DNA from: Echinometra lucunter | Lineage: Eukaryota; Echinodermata; Echinoidea; Camarodonta; Echinometridae | Direction: 5' to 3' | Length of the DNA stretch: 64,000 nt | Assembly: GCA_029962745.1 (NCBI GenBank) | Contig: CM057158.1 | Location: 15,553,173-15,617,172, forward strand | Part shown: positions 41,700 through 54,459 of the stretch, in pieces | Layout of the letters: each line of letters opens with the position of its first letter | Position numbering within the stretch: the first letter of the stretch is position 1 | Translations under genes and position numbers: made by a program | Notes under the pieces: generated by a model | Seen by the model: the letters and a program-made list of their open reading frames with translations, nothing else | Told to the model about the DNA's origin: nothing | Database searches by the model: none

Positions 41700-42290
41700 T
41701 GAGATTACAGATTTTAAGTTAAACTGAAGTAGAATTGTTCATGATGGGCCAGAAAATTTCTCAGTAGTAATCCTCAAAAAGATGACTCTACTATTCCAGC
41801 ATTAAATACAGATTTTATATTAAACAAAAAAAAAAACTTCATCTCCATAGACGTTTGTATACAAGAGCCTACTTAGATCCACCCCCCCCCCCCCCCACTT
41901 TCATTGCCACTGTTAAGAATCAATTTCCAGTCAGATACTGAGTTTGTCATTCATGTCAATGAATATACTCTTTCTTTATGATACTGCATGTCCAGCAAGA
42001 ATTGTGCAACTCTTTTTTTTTTTATTTTAAATCTCATAGAGATTTTTGTATGGACTGATTAATCAAGAAACTTTCAAAAAGATTTTACTCTTTCTTTGTT
42101 GCTCTTTGTTGTGACAGCTTTTGGCGACTTGGGTAGTAGTTTGATAAATACAAGTTTTGACGAGAGACAAGCATGCACCAAACAGGGAGAGAGAGAGAGA
42201 GAGAGAGAAGGAAAATGGTATGAGATCAGATGTATGGTTGGCCTGTTATGTATATTCTGTTATTGCAATAACATCATTTGGTAGATGTTT
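41700..42290 (+). other. AHCY 3' flank, no gene seen
   Basis: Contains a 16-base C run at 41882 and a short GA run near 42188. Confidence 0.6.
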
Positions 42291-42295
42291 GTAAA

Positions 42296-42443
42296 CTGGG
42301 CCCCATTTCATAAAACTTATCATCCATAACATCTGCCACATTTCTATGAAAAATTTGCTCTCAGCCAATCAGATGCAAGGATTTTAGTATAAAACAGTTA
42401 TTGCCAACTTGATATTGATAAAAAGCTTTATGGAACTGGGCTG
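42296..42443. mobile_element. ~148-bp MITE related to 34790
   Basis: GGGCCCCATTTCATAAAACTT pairs with AAAGCTTTATGGAACTGGGC. The loop has TCAGCCAATCAGATGC, shared with the 34790 element. Confidence 0.65.
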
Positions 42444-42915
42444 GTCTGTTGCCCCATTGGTTAATCCTCAGCTGAGGAGGGTTGAATAAAAGAGGGTTGG
42501 CTTGGAATATTCCTATATCACATCTCTACTTATTTTTTAGTTTGTTCGCGAATATTATGAAGTGTTTTTTCATGGATAGTTGGGGGGTTGAAAAGATAGC
42601 AAAGCAAAAGGGCGAAAATTGCTAAAATTCTGGCCAGGTGCATCATTATACCGCATCATGCATGCATAATTTCAAGGATATTTTGGATTCAGATAACATA
42701 ATAACTCATAAACAGCTCTCAATTTTACTCTCTTTAGGGGATCCGAAGAGAAATGTATTCCCAGTTTCACATTTGCTTCATTTCAATACATTTTTATCAC
42801 CATTGTGAGAACAGCAGAAATTTCCCAGAAAATTAGGTATCACCTTTCAAGTGCAATTTGATAGTTATGTCCACTTTCCAGTTACGTCCCCGCTTGACTT
42901 AAAAGTATGATAGAA

Positions 42916-43197
42916 CATGGGCGTCAATTCGTTTCATAATTTGGGGGGGACTGTCCCGAAAATTGCTGACAAGCAAAAAAAAAATGGCCCTCAGCTTAAA
43001 CATTTTGGGGAGAGGGGGAGGGGAACATACCAAAAAATGTGCTTATTTTTTTTTCAGGTGTCTCTTCCTCTATTTTTTTTTTCCGGGACATACCCTATTC
43101 GCTTTTTTATTTTGTTAGGGGAACATACCATATCGTGTCCCCCATCCCCAAAATTGGAAGACGTGTCGCCCTGTCTCTCCCCCGATTGACGCCCACG
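42916..43197. mobile_element. 282-bp hAT-like MITE
   Basis: Ends CATGGGCGTCAATT and GATTGACGCCCACG are inverted. Flanks TGATAGAA and TGATAGTA form an 8-bp target duplication with one mismatch. Fragments of the same family lie at about 7946 and 8314. Confidence 0.72.
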
Positions 43198-43199
43198 TG

Positions 43200-45150
43200 A
43201 TAGTATTATTTTTCTTGGTTTGAGGTACCTCACCTCTTGCCTCTGCAGACTTCCTAGGGATAACAAAAGATTGTTGTAAATGGATCCTACAAGGGAAGTG
43301 GGTACCAGAATATGCTTGTTATTGAAATTAAAAAGATTTACAACATACATGGGTGCATACATACACAGACAACAACAAAAAATTGTAGATATATTATCAC
43401 TTAATGTTTGAAAACTGAAAGTCGACAGTGAGAGCGTACTTGAATATCGGCTGGGAATTGTTATATAAACTGAAACCGATAGCATTACCGTCCTTTTTAC
43501 AAGTTCAGTAATCGTTTTCCAATACTCTGCTGGTGTTGGGGAGATGCCTACAGGTTATCAAATAAAACTTGCCAGCAAAGTACTAAAATTATGATAAATG
43601 CATGTAATGTCTTTGGTTGGAATAAAAATGAAATGAGCCCTTTATGTATGCATACAAAGTCTGGTATCTCTTTTGGAATTTGGACCATCCTTGACAATGA
43701 CTTGATAGTTAATGTGTTCCCGGCGTTAGAACCAATTGTTATAACTACGTGTACCGAACTGTGATGGTGCACAAATGTTTTTTTTTTTTTTTTTTTTTTG
43801 AGAAAAAAAGGTGGTTGAAATCAGTAATAATGCCGTCCTGATATTTCTTTAGAGTCCTTTTTTTGTTTTTTCTGTTTTTTTTTTTTTATGGTGTTTTTTG
43901 TTTTTTGTTTTGTTTTGTTTTGTTTTTGTTTCAGAACATTTTAGAGTTGGGATTGTATTTGGACCCACTTTTGAAAGTTGGTCGTTTTATATTACTTTAT
44001 TGTATTTCATTACTCTAATTGAATTGCCATTTTCTAGGGTATATATAAAAATATATGCAGAGTGACACCAAGTTTGCGCAGAAGATATATTTTTAAGAAC
44101 CGAAGCATGCTGAGGAGGGGGCAGGGTCACGGAAAATTAGGAAGGGGATAGAATTTTTAATTTCCCCATACTAGAAATACAGAGTAAGAAGGGGTAAGGA
44201 TGAAAAGTATAATCATTTCTTTTTCTGTTCATTCTGTTTAATATATCAAATAAATACTAGCAAAATTATTAAAAAGAAAATGGTCTGTTCAGGTCCCCAC
44301 AATAGGTTATGTGTAAAATCTTTATTGGCGGAATATAATATGCATGTCTTAACATGTTCACCAAGGGTAATACGATGTATGTACAATAATTCGCCGTAGA
44401 TGATAGTTATCGTTGACAAAGGTGAGAAAAAAACTAAATCTAAAAAGCAAACCTCTTTTTTGAAAGCATTTGAATATTTAATACACTTCCTTTATGAAAA
44501 ACTAAAAATTTGCAGAAAGAAGTATGAAAGACTATAATGGATACACATTCAATTTTCGTAAGATAAACAAGTATTCCAAATCAATTTGATGTATAATATA
44601 CATTTTTCCTCTCCTTAATATGCACAAACATTACTCAAAACATGTAACAAACAACATTTTAGGCAAAACATTTGGATATCTAGTAAGCAATAAGGGTATA
44701 AAATTAGTATCACAACTCACATTTTTCATCACACATGCAAAAAATTATCCCCACAATGTCACACAAAACACATTCCACAATGAAAATAAACCACACATAT
44801 TCCTTAAAAACTCTCTATAGTATTTGTCCAAAAAAAAAATTATGAAAATGTACAATTAAGAACTATGCACAGTGAATATAAAAAGAGGCATGCGTAATCA
44901 ATTAGCACACACCAGTACTGTAAAATATTCAATTTTAGCCAGAAAATAATATTCAAATACCAAATTTACGTTGAATATCGACATCGTTGACATTTTCCGC
45001 TGCTAAGTCTTTCAAGGTATCAACTAGTTGACAAACACAGATATTTGATGATTTATTAATTTCCATAAACCCTTACAGTAATTCTTTAACAGTTTACGAT
45101 GATATTATCTATTTTTAGGATTCTCTAGCGAATAATGAGTAATGCTTATA
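43200..45150 (+). other. Intergenic between AHCY and SLC10 genes, no gene seen
   Basis: AT-rich, with a poly-T stretch at 43779-43799 and GTTTT repeats near 43900. Reading frames are short and without recognisable domains. Confidence 0.6.
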
Positions 45151-45162
45151 ATTGTTCCTTTT

Positions 45163-45690
45163 CTCTTGCATCTCAAATCCTGCATTCTCGGCTCCTTTGA
45201 GGCAGGCTGTGTTCCCATCGGTTTTTTGTCGGTCTTTGTCTATGTGAGATATACAATAACAAGTGATATATGTGTTCTTTGTTTTATTATTTCTGTATCT
45301 AATTCTGTGTTTTACAATCTCACTTCTATATTGGTTTGAAATATGACTGCATCACAAGCTAAACACTTTTGTTATTTGCTCCCTCGGGACAGTTTGTTTT
45401 GCTAAATTTTTATTCTTTATTTTCCATTTGCCTGTAATTTTTTGTGTTAGTTATGAACGCGCCGCATATTTGATGCGTGTGCCACCGTTATAAAGGTGTC
45501 TGTTCAAATATATAACGCTTTCTATGTTCTTATTTTCTTGCATGTCAAATCCGGCATTCTTTATCCACTTGTGTTCCAATCGGTCTGTTGTCGATCTCCA
45601 CCGTATGAATGGGGCATAATCGTCCTGCATCTCAACTCCTGATTTCTCTGTCCCATTGGGGTTTGGTGCGTTTCCATCTGACTATAGTCG
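45163..45690 (-). repeat. Decayed copies of the SLC10 terminal exon in its 3' flank
   Basis: The last-exon codons for GNTPNPNGTENAGFEMHEN (45795-45722) recur downstream on the minus strand at 45690-45623 (GNAPNPNGTEKSGVEMQDD), 45600-45535 (frameshifted) and 45240-45163 (GNTACLKGAENAGFEMQEK). They are out of frame with the stop at 45722. Confidence 0.8.
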
Positions 45691-45721
45691 ACCTGTATGT
45701 ATGTTGGTCTCGTTCCTCTGG

Positions 45722-48700
45722 TTAATTTTCATGCATCTCAAATCCAGCATTTTCAGTCCCGTTGGGGTTAGGTGTATTTCCGTTGCTCTCATAACCGATT
45801 TTGGGCTCGATGTCATCGACCACCACAACCCCTTCATCATTCACTTCCTCGTCCTTAGGCATGATCTTATCGCATTGTTTACGACAACACAGATACCTAA
45901 GTAGACAAACATTGACAAATCATCATCATTAATGTGATGTAAAAACATAAATAACGTAACAACAAAAAAAACCCAGACATACATAAATTATGTTATCAGA
46001 AAAGAGAGTGCTGTATATACTCAATTCGTTGTTTAACCCGTTGTTACTGGATTTTCTTATTCCAAAAAAATTATTGCGGGGATCATTCGATTCCAATAGG
46101 CAATGAATTGTTAAATCATTCGATACTGATGATTTGTCATACGGAGTTTACGTTAACTGAAAGCACATGGCGGATATATCCTCCTCTTCATCATTCCTGT
46201 ATTTAGGCCAATATTGAATATTTTCTACACACATTCTCTTAATGGATCTTACATGTTGTACTTCTGTCAAAAAACATCCACATGCAGTATCATACCTGAA
46301 ACAAGAGTAGGCGATGGAAGCTACGGTGCCTTCTATGAGTGTCACCAAGACAAAGGTGAGTTGAACTCGAGCTATAAGGTCAGCCTCGGGTTGGGGGTAG
46401 AAGAGGGCTACGATGGTACGACCAAGGAGGGCATTCTGAACTCCCGTTTCTAATGAGATGGTGATCGAGGTACGGACATCACGACCAAAGATTCGAGCGA
46501 GGGCGAGACCGAAGAATGCTCCGAAGATAGGCGTGATGATACTCGCTATCCAGTTCTTTAAAAAAATGTTGAAAATGATGGAAATATGCTCATGACGAAT
46601 CACAGACATTATCTAGCTCCCCCAATTAAATGTCAGTTTTAAGTATACAGTTTTAAATTACAATTAAGCTATTTTGTTTTAACTGTGTGGTAGTCTTGTA
46701 GGCATGGAATTTGAACTGAAATGAAGAGGTGATGATGAAGATGATGATGAGGAGGATAACGATGATAATGATGACAAAGAATGAATGAATGATGATGATA
46801 ATGAAGAATGAATGATTGATGATGATGACAATGAAGAGTGAATGATGTAGTGTGATTTACACAAAGAAGAATGGATTAGAAATGGAAAAAATAAGGTGAA
46901 TGGGATGAAAAAAAAAATTTTGTTTGCTTGAAATTTATTTCTGCGTTCAACATGTTCAACACAATACAACATAATCAATTATTACATAGAATTTATACAT
47001 ATACATTTTAGACGCACGAATCATTTACAATCTCTTTCTGAATATAAAAAAAGTATATGAAAAATATTATTTAACTGAATTTCAGAACGCAGGAGACCGT
47101 CGTCATGAGCGACCTGCTTGATGATGACGACGGCGGCCTCAAGGTAAAAAAGCGACATTTAAAACTTACACAGTTAACGATAACGGAGTGAAAGAAGCCA
47201 GATCGAATTAGTGATTATGAATAAAGAGAATTCTTAAGAGGAGAAATGGAAGTGAAAATGGATTGAGAAATGACTATGAATCATGTAAAGGAAAGGTCAA
47301 TAAGGACGGCAACGATGATAATGATGACATTCACACTTGGGAATTATGATATAACTCACTTCAAGTGGTGATGTTGTGTAGGCGTAGAGGTCTGCTGGAA
47401 TACCCAGAGAAAGACCAACAATGATGAGAAGAGCTGAGATTGGTTTGATAACTTTCTCACAAAACTTCCTGAATCTATTCCATCGACAAATGAAAACAAT
47501 GGCATATTTTTCTTTATTACCTTATTCGGCAAAACAGTACATAGCGCAGAGTAAACTACGTAATATATTCGGCATGTTAGGCATATGTGAAGTTGAGCAT
47601 GTTGAGAGGAAGTTTTTGATGGAAATTTAAATGATTTGTCATTGACCAAATGGAATTTAGCTCTCTTTTTTCCCTTCTTCTTCTTTTTACATATTGTGTT
47701 TATTACATTATTCGGCAAAAACAATACATCAGGTACATAGCAGAGAGTAAACTACAAGATACATTCGGCGTGTTAGACATACGTGAAGTTGAGAGGGAGT
47801 TTTTGATGAAAATTTAAATGATTTGTCATTAAGCAAGTGGAATTTGGCATTGGTTAGATGTACGAAAGAGTGGTCACATTCTTTACTAAACTATAATGAA
47901 TAATCGCTTACAATATTTAGTAACGACATATTTTCAGGGAGTTGTAAATGAGGGTACATCGAGACAAGTTATTTACTTATAAAAAAAAAAATTCTGTTCC
48001 TGGCATTCCATCGGTTGCACTGCGTATGTTTACTCAAATGATTTCTTCTGTAATATTTGCTTTGACGATTAGAATAAATGAATGAATGAAGAAATAAATA
48101 AATTAATAAATAATAACATAATAATAAAAAAACAATAACAACGCCAACCTAAAAAAAACCCTTTAACTAATAATAATAGCAACGGCAACAAAATCAAAAC
48201 AATGATAAAAATGATGTTATGATATTGAGACAAAAGGAAACGTCTTTTTTTAATTGAGGAAAATAAGTGATGGATTAAACCTTGTGTCAGAGTACGATGT
48301 TGTGAACTCCTGAGTTAAATCCTTTATATGAGATAACCATCAAATTTATTTTAGTCATTTCCCACAGTGAATTGAAACTCACTTTTTGAACTTATATGAG
48401 AGTCCGATACCGATGAACACAGGCAGGATGAGGATGACGAGTTGTTGGATGAGTTCGATGTAAGGTGTACTCAGCCTTGCATCTCCTCCGGTGAATGGAG
48501 TGGCGTAGATGAGGAGATTGAGTGGCATCATTCCGAGGGCGATGATGGAGGAGAAGAAAGTCATCGTCACACTCAGAATGAAGTCGACGTCGAGAAGGAC
48601 GCTGAAAATGTTACTCAGCCAGCCTCCGGGACACGTACCAACTAAGACGATACCGATAGCTGCTGTCGGCTCATCTGAAAAGTTAAAAAGGGAGAGAGGG

Positions 48701-50409
48701 AGAATGATAGTTATAACGATAATATTACAATATATCTTTTGATTCTAACTTTCGATTCTATCTTTCGATTGTTATAATGATAGTATTACAATACATCTTT
48801 CAATTTTAAATTGCACTACGTAAATATTTTGAAATCAATCTATTATGCCGTTCACATTCATTCGATTTTAATTCTAATCCAGTTTCAAGGAATGATTTCT
48901 ATCATAACCGATACCGTTCTGATACGTTCGCACAAGCATACAGTGAAAAACTGACATATTTTGATGGACAAGACTGGGAATGTAGAGAAATGTTATGGGC
49001 ATTAATGCCGGGATGAAAATTGAACCATTGGACTTTTCTACCCACAACCAGTAGACTTATCCAATACAATAATGCACATCTTAAAAATAAGGGGGAAATG
49101 GATGATTTCAATGTAACAAGAACGCAATCCCATAATGTAATAATCATTCTAACTCACACGACACAAATCTTTTATTAATTGAGTAAACTGTGTAAAATCT
49201 GATTTGCCAAAATATTTTTTGATGTGTTAATGAATAGTATCAGTCAACTTCACAAAGAAACATTACTGATTTGATTAGATCCTGCTACATGTTCATCCAG
49301 GTTCTGGTATATGTACCTGTTATTAGTCGTGCCACGGCAAAGGTAAGAGCAGGCATGATGATGAACTGACAAAACAGACCAATCAGGATGCCATAAGGCC
49401 GTCGTACTTTCTGCCAGATTGCTTTGAGATCCATACTACCACCCATAGAGATGTAGCTGATGACAACCCACACCAGGAGTACATAGATGTAGACTACCTG
49501 AAGAAGTTTTGGAATACGTCGAACACCGACGCTCTGAGAGCCAACAATGATGGCGTCATCTGACCCGTCCGGGGTGAATATTATCTCTAATTCCTGCAAA
49601 GAGACGGTCGTGATCTTGAAAGGCATCTAGGAATATCATACTACATCTTATTTTATGTTTGAACTAAGATGCAGCAATAGCGCGAATAAAAAAGAGTAAT
49701 AGTGAAATGTTTTATGATGCCTACACAGAGTGCCGGCACGGAAAGACGCTCTACGTCCGTGCCCTGTCGAGGATGTCGAAGGTGGATGGGGCCATCAGAG
49801 CTTCCTGAAGTACCTTTATGTCTGCTTTGATTCACCAATACAGAAAATAAAAAATGAATATAATTCATAGTACCTATTTCGCAACAGATTAGCGTTTTCA
49901 AATAAGATTAAGTAATGTTTCAGTCTTTCATTTGCAAACTGACTCCATTCACTGAGACAAGCAATTGTTGTAGCAGCCACTGTATCTTACAAGTGTCTTG
50001 GTTTACGACGATGATACAAAGATGGATAAAAAGAGAGACAACTACCTACAAACATGCAGTCAACCAAATGCTTTATCATTACCTTGATCGATATTACTTT
50101 GCCCACAATAGCCGAAGTGATGTTTCTCGGGTAGTTCCCGCCAACCGTAAGGTTAAAGGTCACATCGGGGTCTTTCAACTCAAAGTGCCTTGGACTCGTT
50201 GACGTGAAAGACAAGATCCCATCACTAGTCACATCTTCAATAGTCATGGTGAAGTTGGTCTCGAGTCCTTCGTAAACATAGACGTACTCCTCGATGTAAC
50301 TGATGTTGACCACGGTGAGAGATCTGCATTGAGCATCGGCGGTCGTCATTATCGATGTAATTGTAAGCAACCATGGTAACAAGATGAGAATCAATTTAGA
50401 GGTAGCCAT
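45722..50409 (-). CDS. SLC10-family Na+/bile-acid-type transporter, six coding exons
   Basis: Predicted plasma-membrane symporter of the sodium/bile-acid cotransporter family; the substrate is unknown. Coding exons on the minus strand: 50409-50083, 49626-49317, 48674-48383, 47468-47360, 46555-46296, 45896-45722 (stop TAA). All are GT-AG with agreeing phases, 490 aa. Residues 1-26 look like a signal peptide, followed by a ~120-residue extracellular domain with NxS/T sequons, as in SLC10A3/A5-like proteins. Transmembrane segments begin near residue 150 (YIYVLLVWVVISYISMG). Family motifs are GTCPGGWLSN (225-234) and ETGVQN with E382 and Q386, matching the Na2-site E and Q of bacterial ASBT. The cytoplasmic tail has CCRKQC and acidic stretches. 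The start is the ATG after a likely 5'-UTR acceptor at 50420. Paralogous to the gene at 54777. Confidence 0.92.
46700..46860 (+). repeat. GAT/GAATGA low-complexity tract
   Basis: Degenerate GATGAT and AATGAATGATT units within an intron of the SLC10 gene. Confidence 0.8.
47086..47143 (+). CDS. Candidate small exon, antisense in SLC10 intron
   Basis: Acceptor TTAACTGAATTTCAG precedes and donor GTAAAA follows a 58-nt GC-rich island in AT-rich intron. It contains ATG AGC GAC CTG CTT GAT GAT GAC..., encoding MSDLLDDDDGGLK. An acidic Met-led start followed by a donor looks like a first coding exon, but no partner exon was found. Low support; it may be chance. Confidence 0.25.
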
Positions 50410-50460
50410 GTTGGTCAATCTGAAAGTACAATATTTTATAATCAATCGTGAGATTTATAA

Positions 50461-50720
50461 ATGATGACGAGGTGTGGTTTAGTGGATAAGTCTCCGGAAT
50501 TTGAACCATAAGGTACGGGGTTCGAATCCTGCAGCAGTATTAATCTACTTTTGCCACACTCGACCTAGGTATAGTAAGTGGGTACCTGGTAGGCTTTATT
50601 CCTTGAATACACTGAGCGCTAAGACAGCCGTGCTAAAGCCGAGGTAATAATATGCTTGCAGGGCCCTTTGGGAGAAAAAGGGGTACATAGTACTGAAGAG
50701 GCTACCCTGGATAAACAAAA
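50461..50720 (+). mobile_element. tRNA-derived SINE
   Basis: The 5' part has an A box (TGGTTTAGTGG) and a B box (GGTTCGAATCC) at tRNA-like spacing, followed by the SINE body (GGTACCTGGTAGG) and a tail (GAGCGCTAAGACAGCCGTGC). The reverse copy at 38401-38760 shares body and tail. Lies immediately upstream of the six-exon SLC10 gene. Confidence 0.75.
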
Positions 50721-50729
50721 CACTATTAG

Positions 50730-51870
50730 CAGTAGTAGTATTATTATCGTTATGACCAAGTAGGCCCGTTGGTTGCATTTGTTATCAGCTTGGTAGTCGC
50801 GTCACAGCCATGTGGAGGAATGAAGCTTATGGTTGTGGTTACCGTCAATGTTTGGCCAAACCTTTATTTAGATGCTAAATGACATGTGCATAATTTGCAG
50901 ATAAGATATACATAGCAGACAATTATTAATTCATACATGATTAAGAAGGATGATAAACATGATGAAGTAAAGACATGAAGTACGCCTATATAGTCATCCA
51001 AATGAAAAAAAATCAGCTTATTACACCCCCCCCCCAAGAGAAAATAATCATAAATCGAAAAGGGACTAGAAAGTAGGGGGCAAATGTGTAAAAAAAAATG
51101 CTTCTCTAGGAATGTGATCAGCAAGTAAATGTTTTCTGAAGGTCTCTTTTCCCCAGCATTCGGACACCTCTTCAGCCCTTCTCCTCTAAATTATTCGAAA
51201 ATTATGGGATACGATTGTTTTATACATGTATCCCTCTTATAGTGTATGCCTCAGTGGGATGAGGTTCAAACGCAAGAAGTGGAAAAAATGCGCCATGATT
51301 TTCAACAAAGCTTATCTTTGGGTAAATATTTTCACTCGGTAATTGTTTGGCTTAATGTGCCCATGTTGTTATTAACTACTTGAGTTGATTATACATCATA
51401 ACCTCAGACATGTCAGATTTATGAAGTGAAGTTGCGCAATACTTGATTGGAAAGATAATATTCGCTTTGGCAGAGAAAGGGACAGGGGTGGAGACTACCC
51501 CTTCAAAATATTTGATGAAGGCAATGTGTCGTGTTATCGATTTAGCAAGTTTTCAAATCAGACATGACTGCTTACCAAGTAAATGAGTTTCTGCATTCCA
51601 TTGTCTCGGCAGCGTTTGAATGTGCAGACAAGAACTTTAATTATTATGGAAATCTGTTAACATACGACGAAGCGAAACTGTTTTGAATAGGGAAATATCA
51701 CAAGCTCTATAAAGCAGGCGCATTTGGTACCTGATTTTTTTAAAATGAAATCACAGTCCTTATCAAATTTAAAAAAGTAGGCTTGATTCAATGGCAGCTC
51801 ATAGCCAGTTGATGACATTTTTTCTCTAATGAATGATGGTCTTATATAAGAATGAGATTATATCAAAACT
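50730..51870 (-). other. Between the two SLC10 genes, no gene seen
   Basis: AT-rich with a C tract near 51026. Possible 5'-UTR exons of the six-exon gene cannot be identified by eye. Confidence 0.55.
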
Positions 51871-51899
51871 TTAACATTTCAAGTACTGTTATCATCTCT

Positions 51900-52017
51900 T
51901 AACAACATCTTACCGCTGATCACGGGGTGGGGGGGGGGGGGGTCTGACACAATTACAATATCACAGTGTTCTGAGATGATGCTGAAGAGCGGTCTTGTAA
52001 TATCCTTCACAAGACCC

Positions 52018-52078
<61 letters not shown>

Positions 52079-52250
52079 GCATCTCTGCCTCTCTTTATCT
52101 CTGTTTACCTCCTCTTTTTCTCTCTCTCTTTCTCTCCTCTCCATTCCGTTCCCTCTCTCTCTCAATCTCTCTCCCTTTACCTTCTCTCCCTCTCTCTTTT
52201 ATCTCTCGTTGTCTTTTCCCTTCAATCTGCATTGGCCGTTCATTCAGGCG
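51900..52250 (+). repeat. G and C tracts, (CT)n and T/C-rich stretch
   Basis: A 14-base G run near 51926, a C run at 52016-52027, pure CT to 52077 and degenerate CT/CCT to about 52220. The open frames in it are compositional. Confidence 0.9.
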
Positions 52251-52259
52251 ATGTGTATC

Positions 52260-53600
52260 CCTGTTTAAAAATGGCTCTCAACGTTCAATTGAGTGCGTGA
52301 ATCTGATTTTTTTTCCCCCGCACTTAATGGAAATATCAATGCGCACTATTTACAGCGCAAACAATCTCGTCATCGTCCACTTCAAGGTGTAACACCATTT
52401 CCTGTCATTACTCAAAATACTCCCACTATCATCCTATTCATTTACATTCCAAAAAAATGATAATCAGTCGCCCCCACCCCAGACATAAAGGTGGAGCAGT
52501 TATATGTTTCTCCAAACACTTTGTACAAATTTGGACACCTTGTTAATATCATTAATCATAATCAGATTCTTAACAACTGCATGGTCCTCTGTTATCTCAA
52601 CATACATGAGACAGGGCAATTTGACAAAATCATCATTTTGTGATTATAGCGAAGACTAAGCTGCAAAGAGAACTGCAAGAGAAATATATCTAAAACAAAT
52701 ATACTTTATTATTCAAATTGAACAAAAGCATATATACTCGTATTCATTTTGCGGAGGAAATATGAATAAAGAAAAAAGCCAGAAGAAGTGAAGAACTTCC
52801 ATGTAACGGAAGATGAAACTAAATATGAATCAGGAATTAGTGAAAGCGCAAAAGTATCTCAAGTGAAACTAAACGTGGCGATTATAGAGTAGTGAGATCA
52901 AGATAAAATGAACTGTAAAGTATAACACATGAACAAATTACACAATTCATCTAGAACATGTAGAACACGACGAGGCAATGTATCAATGCACTGTTTGTAT
53001 GGTTAGGAAAATGCACAATGAAAAAGGTGAAATAGATATTAAATGATTTACACTTTTTTAGGCAAAGATTATAAAATCGCTCAAATTTGTAAATACAAAT
53101 GTGGAACATGGATTGCATGATCATATTTCTTTTCCAATATCTTATCATCTGCTGTTTGTTACATTAGAAATGCTTATCTGTTCATCATGAACGATATGAA
53201 ATATAACCATTATGCCTAGGGGCAGTTTTTATTCACATCTGAGTTTCTTGCGGTGATAATAATTATGTTATTATTGATAGTCTACCGGACATGTGCTCCA
53301 AGTAAGAGTGCTATTCAACTTTGTTTCATTAATCAAATTCATCAATTATTTTAGTGGTACACTGGAAAGTTTCAGGCAAGAAATCATCGCTTGATGCATG
53401 AGATAAAAGAAAATGTTAGTATATTTTATTCTTTTTTTCTGAGAGCGCTTTGTAAATGCACTGGGATAAAAATGCTGTACGATCTATAACATGTTGTGAC
53501 AAATAACCTACATGATTTCTTTTTGGTTTCTGCTGTGATCCTCATGTTCTAAATCATTTGGAAGGATATTTTGTGATAGCCTTGAAGTAAATAGCAACGT
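52260..53600 (-). other. No gene seen
   Basis: AT-rich sequence with no recognisable domain or repeat family. Confidence 0.55.
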
Positions 53601-53603
53601 TAA

Positions 53604-54006
53604 CCCATTCGTGACAGAGGTCAACATTTTGTGGTTAGGCCTAATATCTTTTAATGCAAAGCCCTAAAAATCATACCAAATACGTGAGCAGAAAGAGCAA
53701 AATATTCTACACAAACTGCCAATTTTGGTTGCGTCAGTATTTGTTGTTTGATGCTGATTATTTTTAAAAGAAATAAGCATTAAAATCCTTGAATTGGCAA
53801 TGTGATAGAAAGTTTAAAATCACTGTTTCCCCCTGCAAATTGGCAACTTTTTGACTTCTCATCATAATTTCTGTCAATTTATATTCATTTCAGACACATG
53901 ACGTTTTGTAAGAAAAATGTAGCAATAAAATAAAATGTTAGTGTTGCCAATTTGAAGAATAAATGCTGATCCAATGAGGCTTTAAATAATTCCTGTCACG
54001 AATGGG
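53604..54006. mobile_element. 403-bp MITE with TTAA target site (piggyBac-like)
   Basis: Perfect 14-bp inverted ends CCCATTCGTGACAG / CTGTCACGAATGGG, flanked on both sides by TTAA (53600-53603, 54007-54010). No ORF inside. The TTAA TSD plus CCC-starting ends fit a non-autonomous piggyBac derivative. Confidence 0.85.
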
Positions 54007-54206
54007 TTAATAGAATTTTCCCTGCTCCATTTCCCTCTCACTAAAGAGTTTCCAGTTGGTATTGTAATCTAGGCAAGGATCCTTTTTAATAATTCCGGAA
54101 CTATTCCAAGCCAAACATGTCACAATTGATTTAAAATTTCCGAGGTAATCTAAAAATTGCCACTTAGAAATAGAATAACTCACAAATTTGTCATAACACT
54201 TTTGTT

Positions 54207-54248
54207 TAATACGTTTAACCAGGGAGATCTCCCTGGTTAAACGTATTA
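54207..54248. repeat. 42-bp perfect palindrome
   Basis: Every base from TAATACGTTTAACCAGGGAGA is mirrored by its complement on the other side, centred on GATC with no spacer. Confidence 0.97.
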
Positions 54249-54459
54249 TATCGATAAGAGGTAGTGAATGAAGGGTGAAGTCTGATTGTCCGTTCCTTGA
54301 GCGTAAACCTATTTCGAGTCCAAACAAGAGACAATTTACAATATCGTGTCTACAAAAGGTAGAAGAGGCATATTTTCTCCCCCCACAACACCAAACACAT
54401 ACATCACAAATATGATTAGTTTGATGATTACAATGCCCCTTCTCGATCATGTTCATCTA

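Noticed and set aside
50461..50535. Possible tRNA gene with A and B boxes
   Set aside because: The sequence does not close a proper acceptor stem and continues into a SINE body shared with 38401-38760, so it is a tRNA-derived SINE head.
52028..52268. Ser/Leu-rich frames
   Set aside because: Produced by the CT microsatellite.
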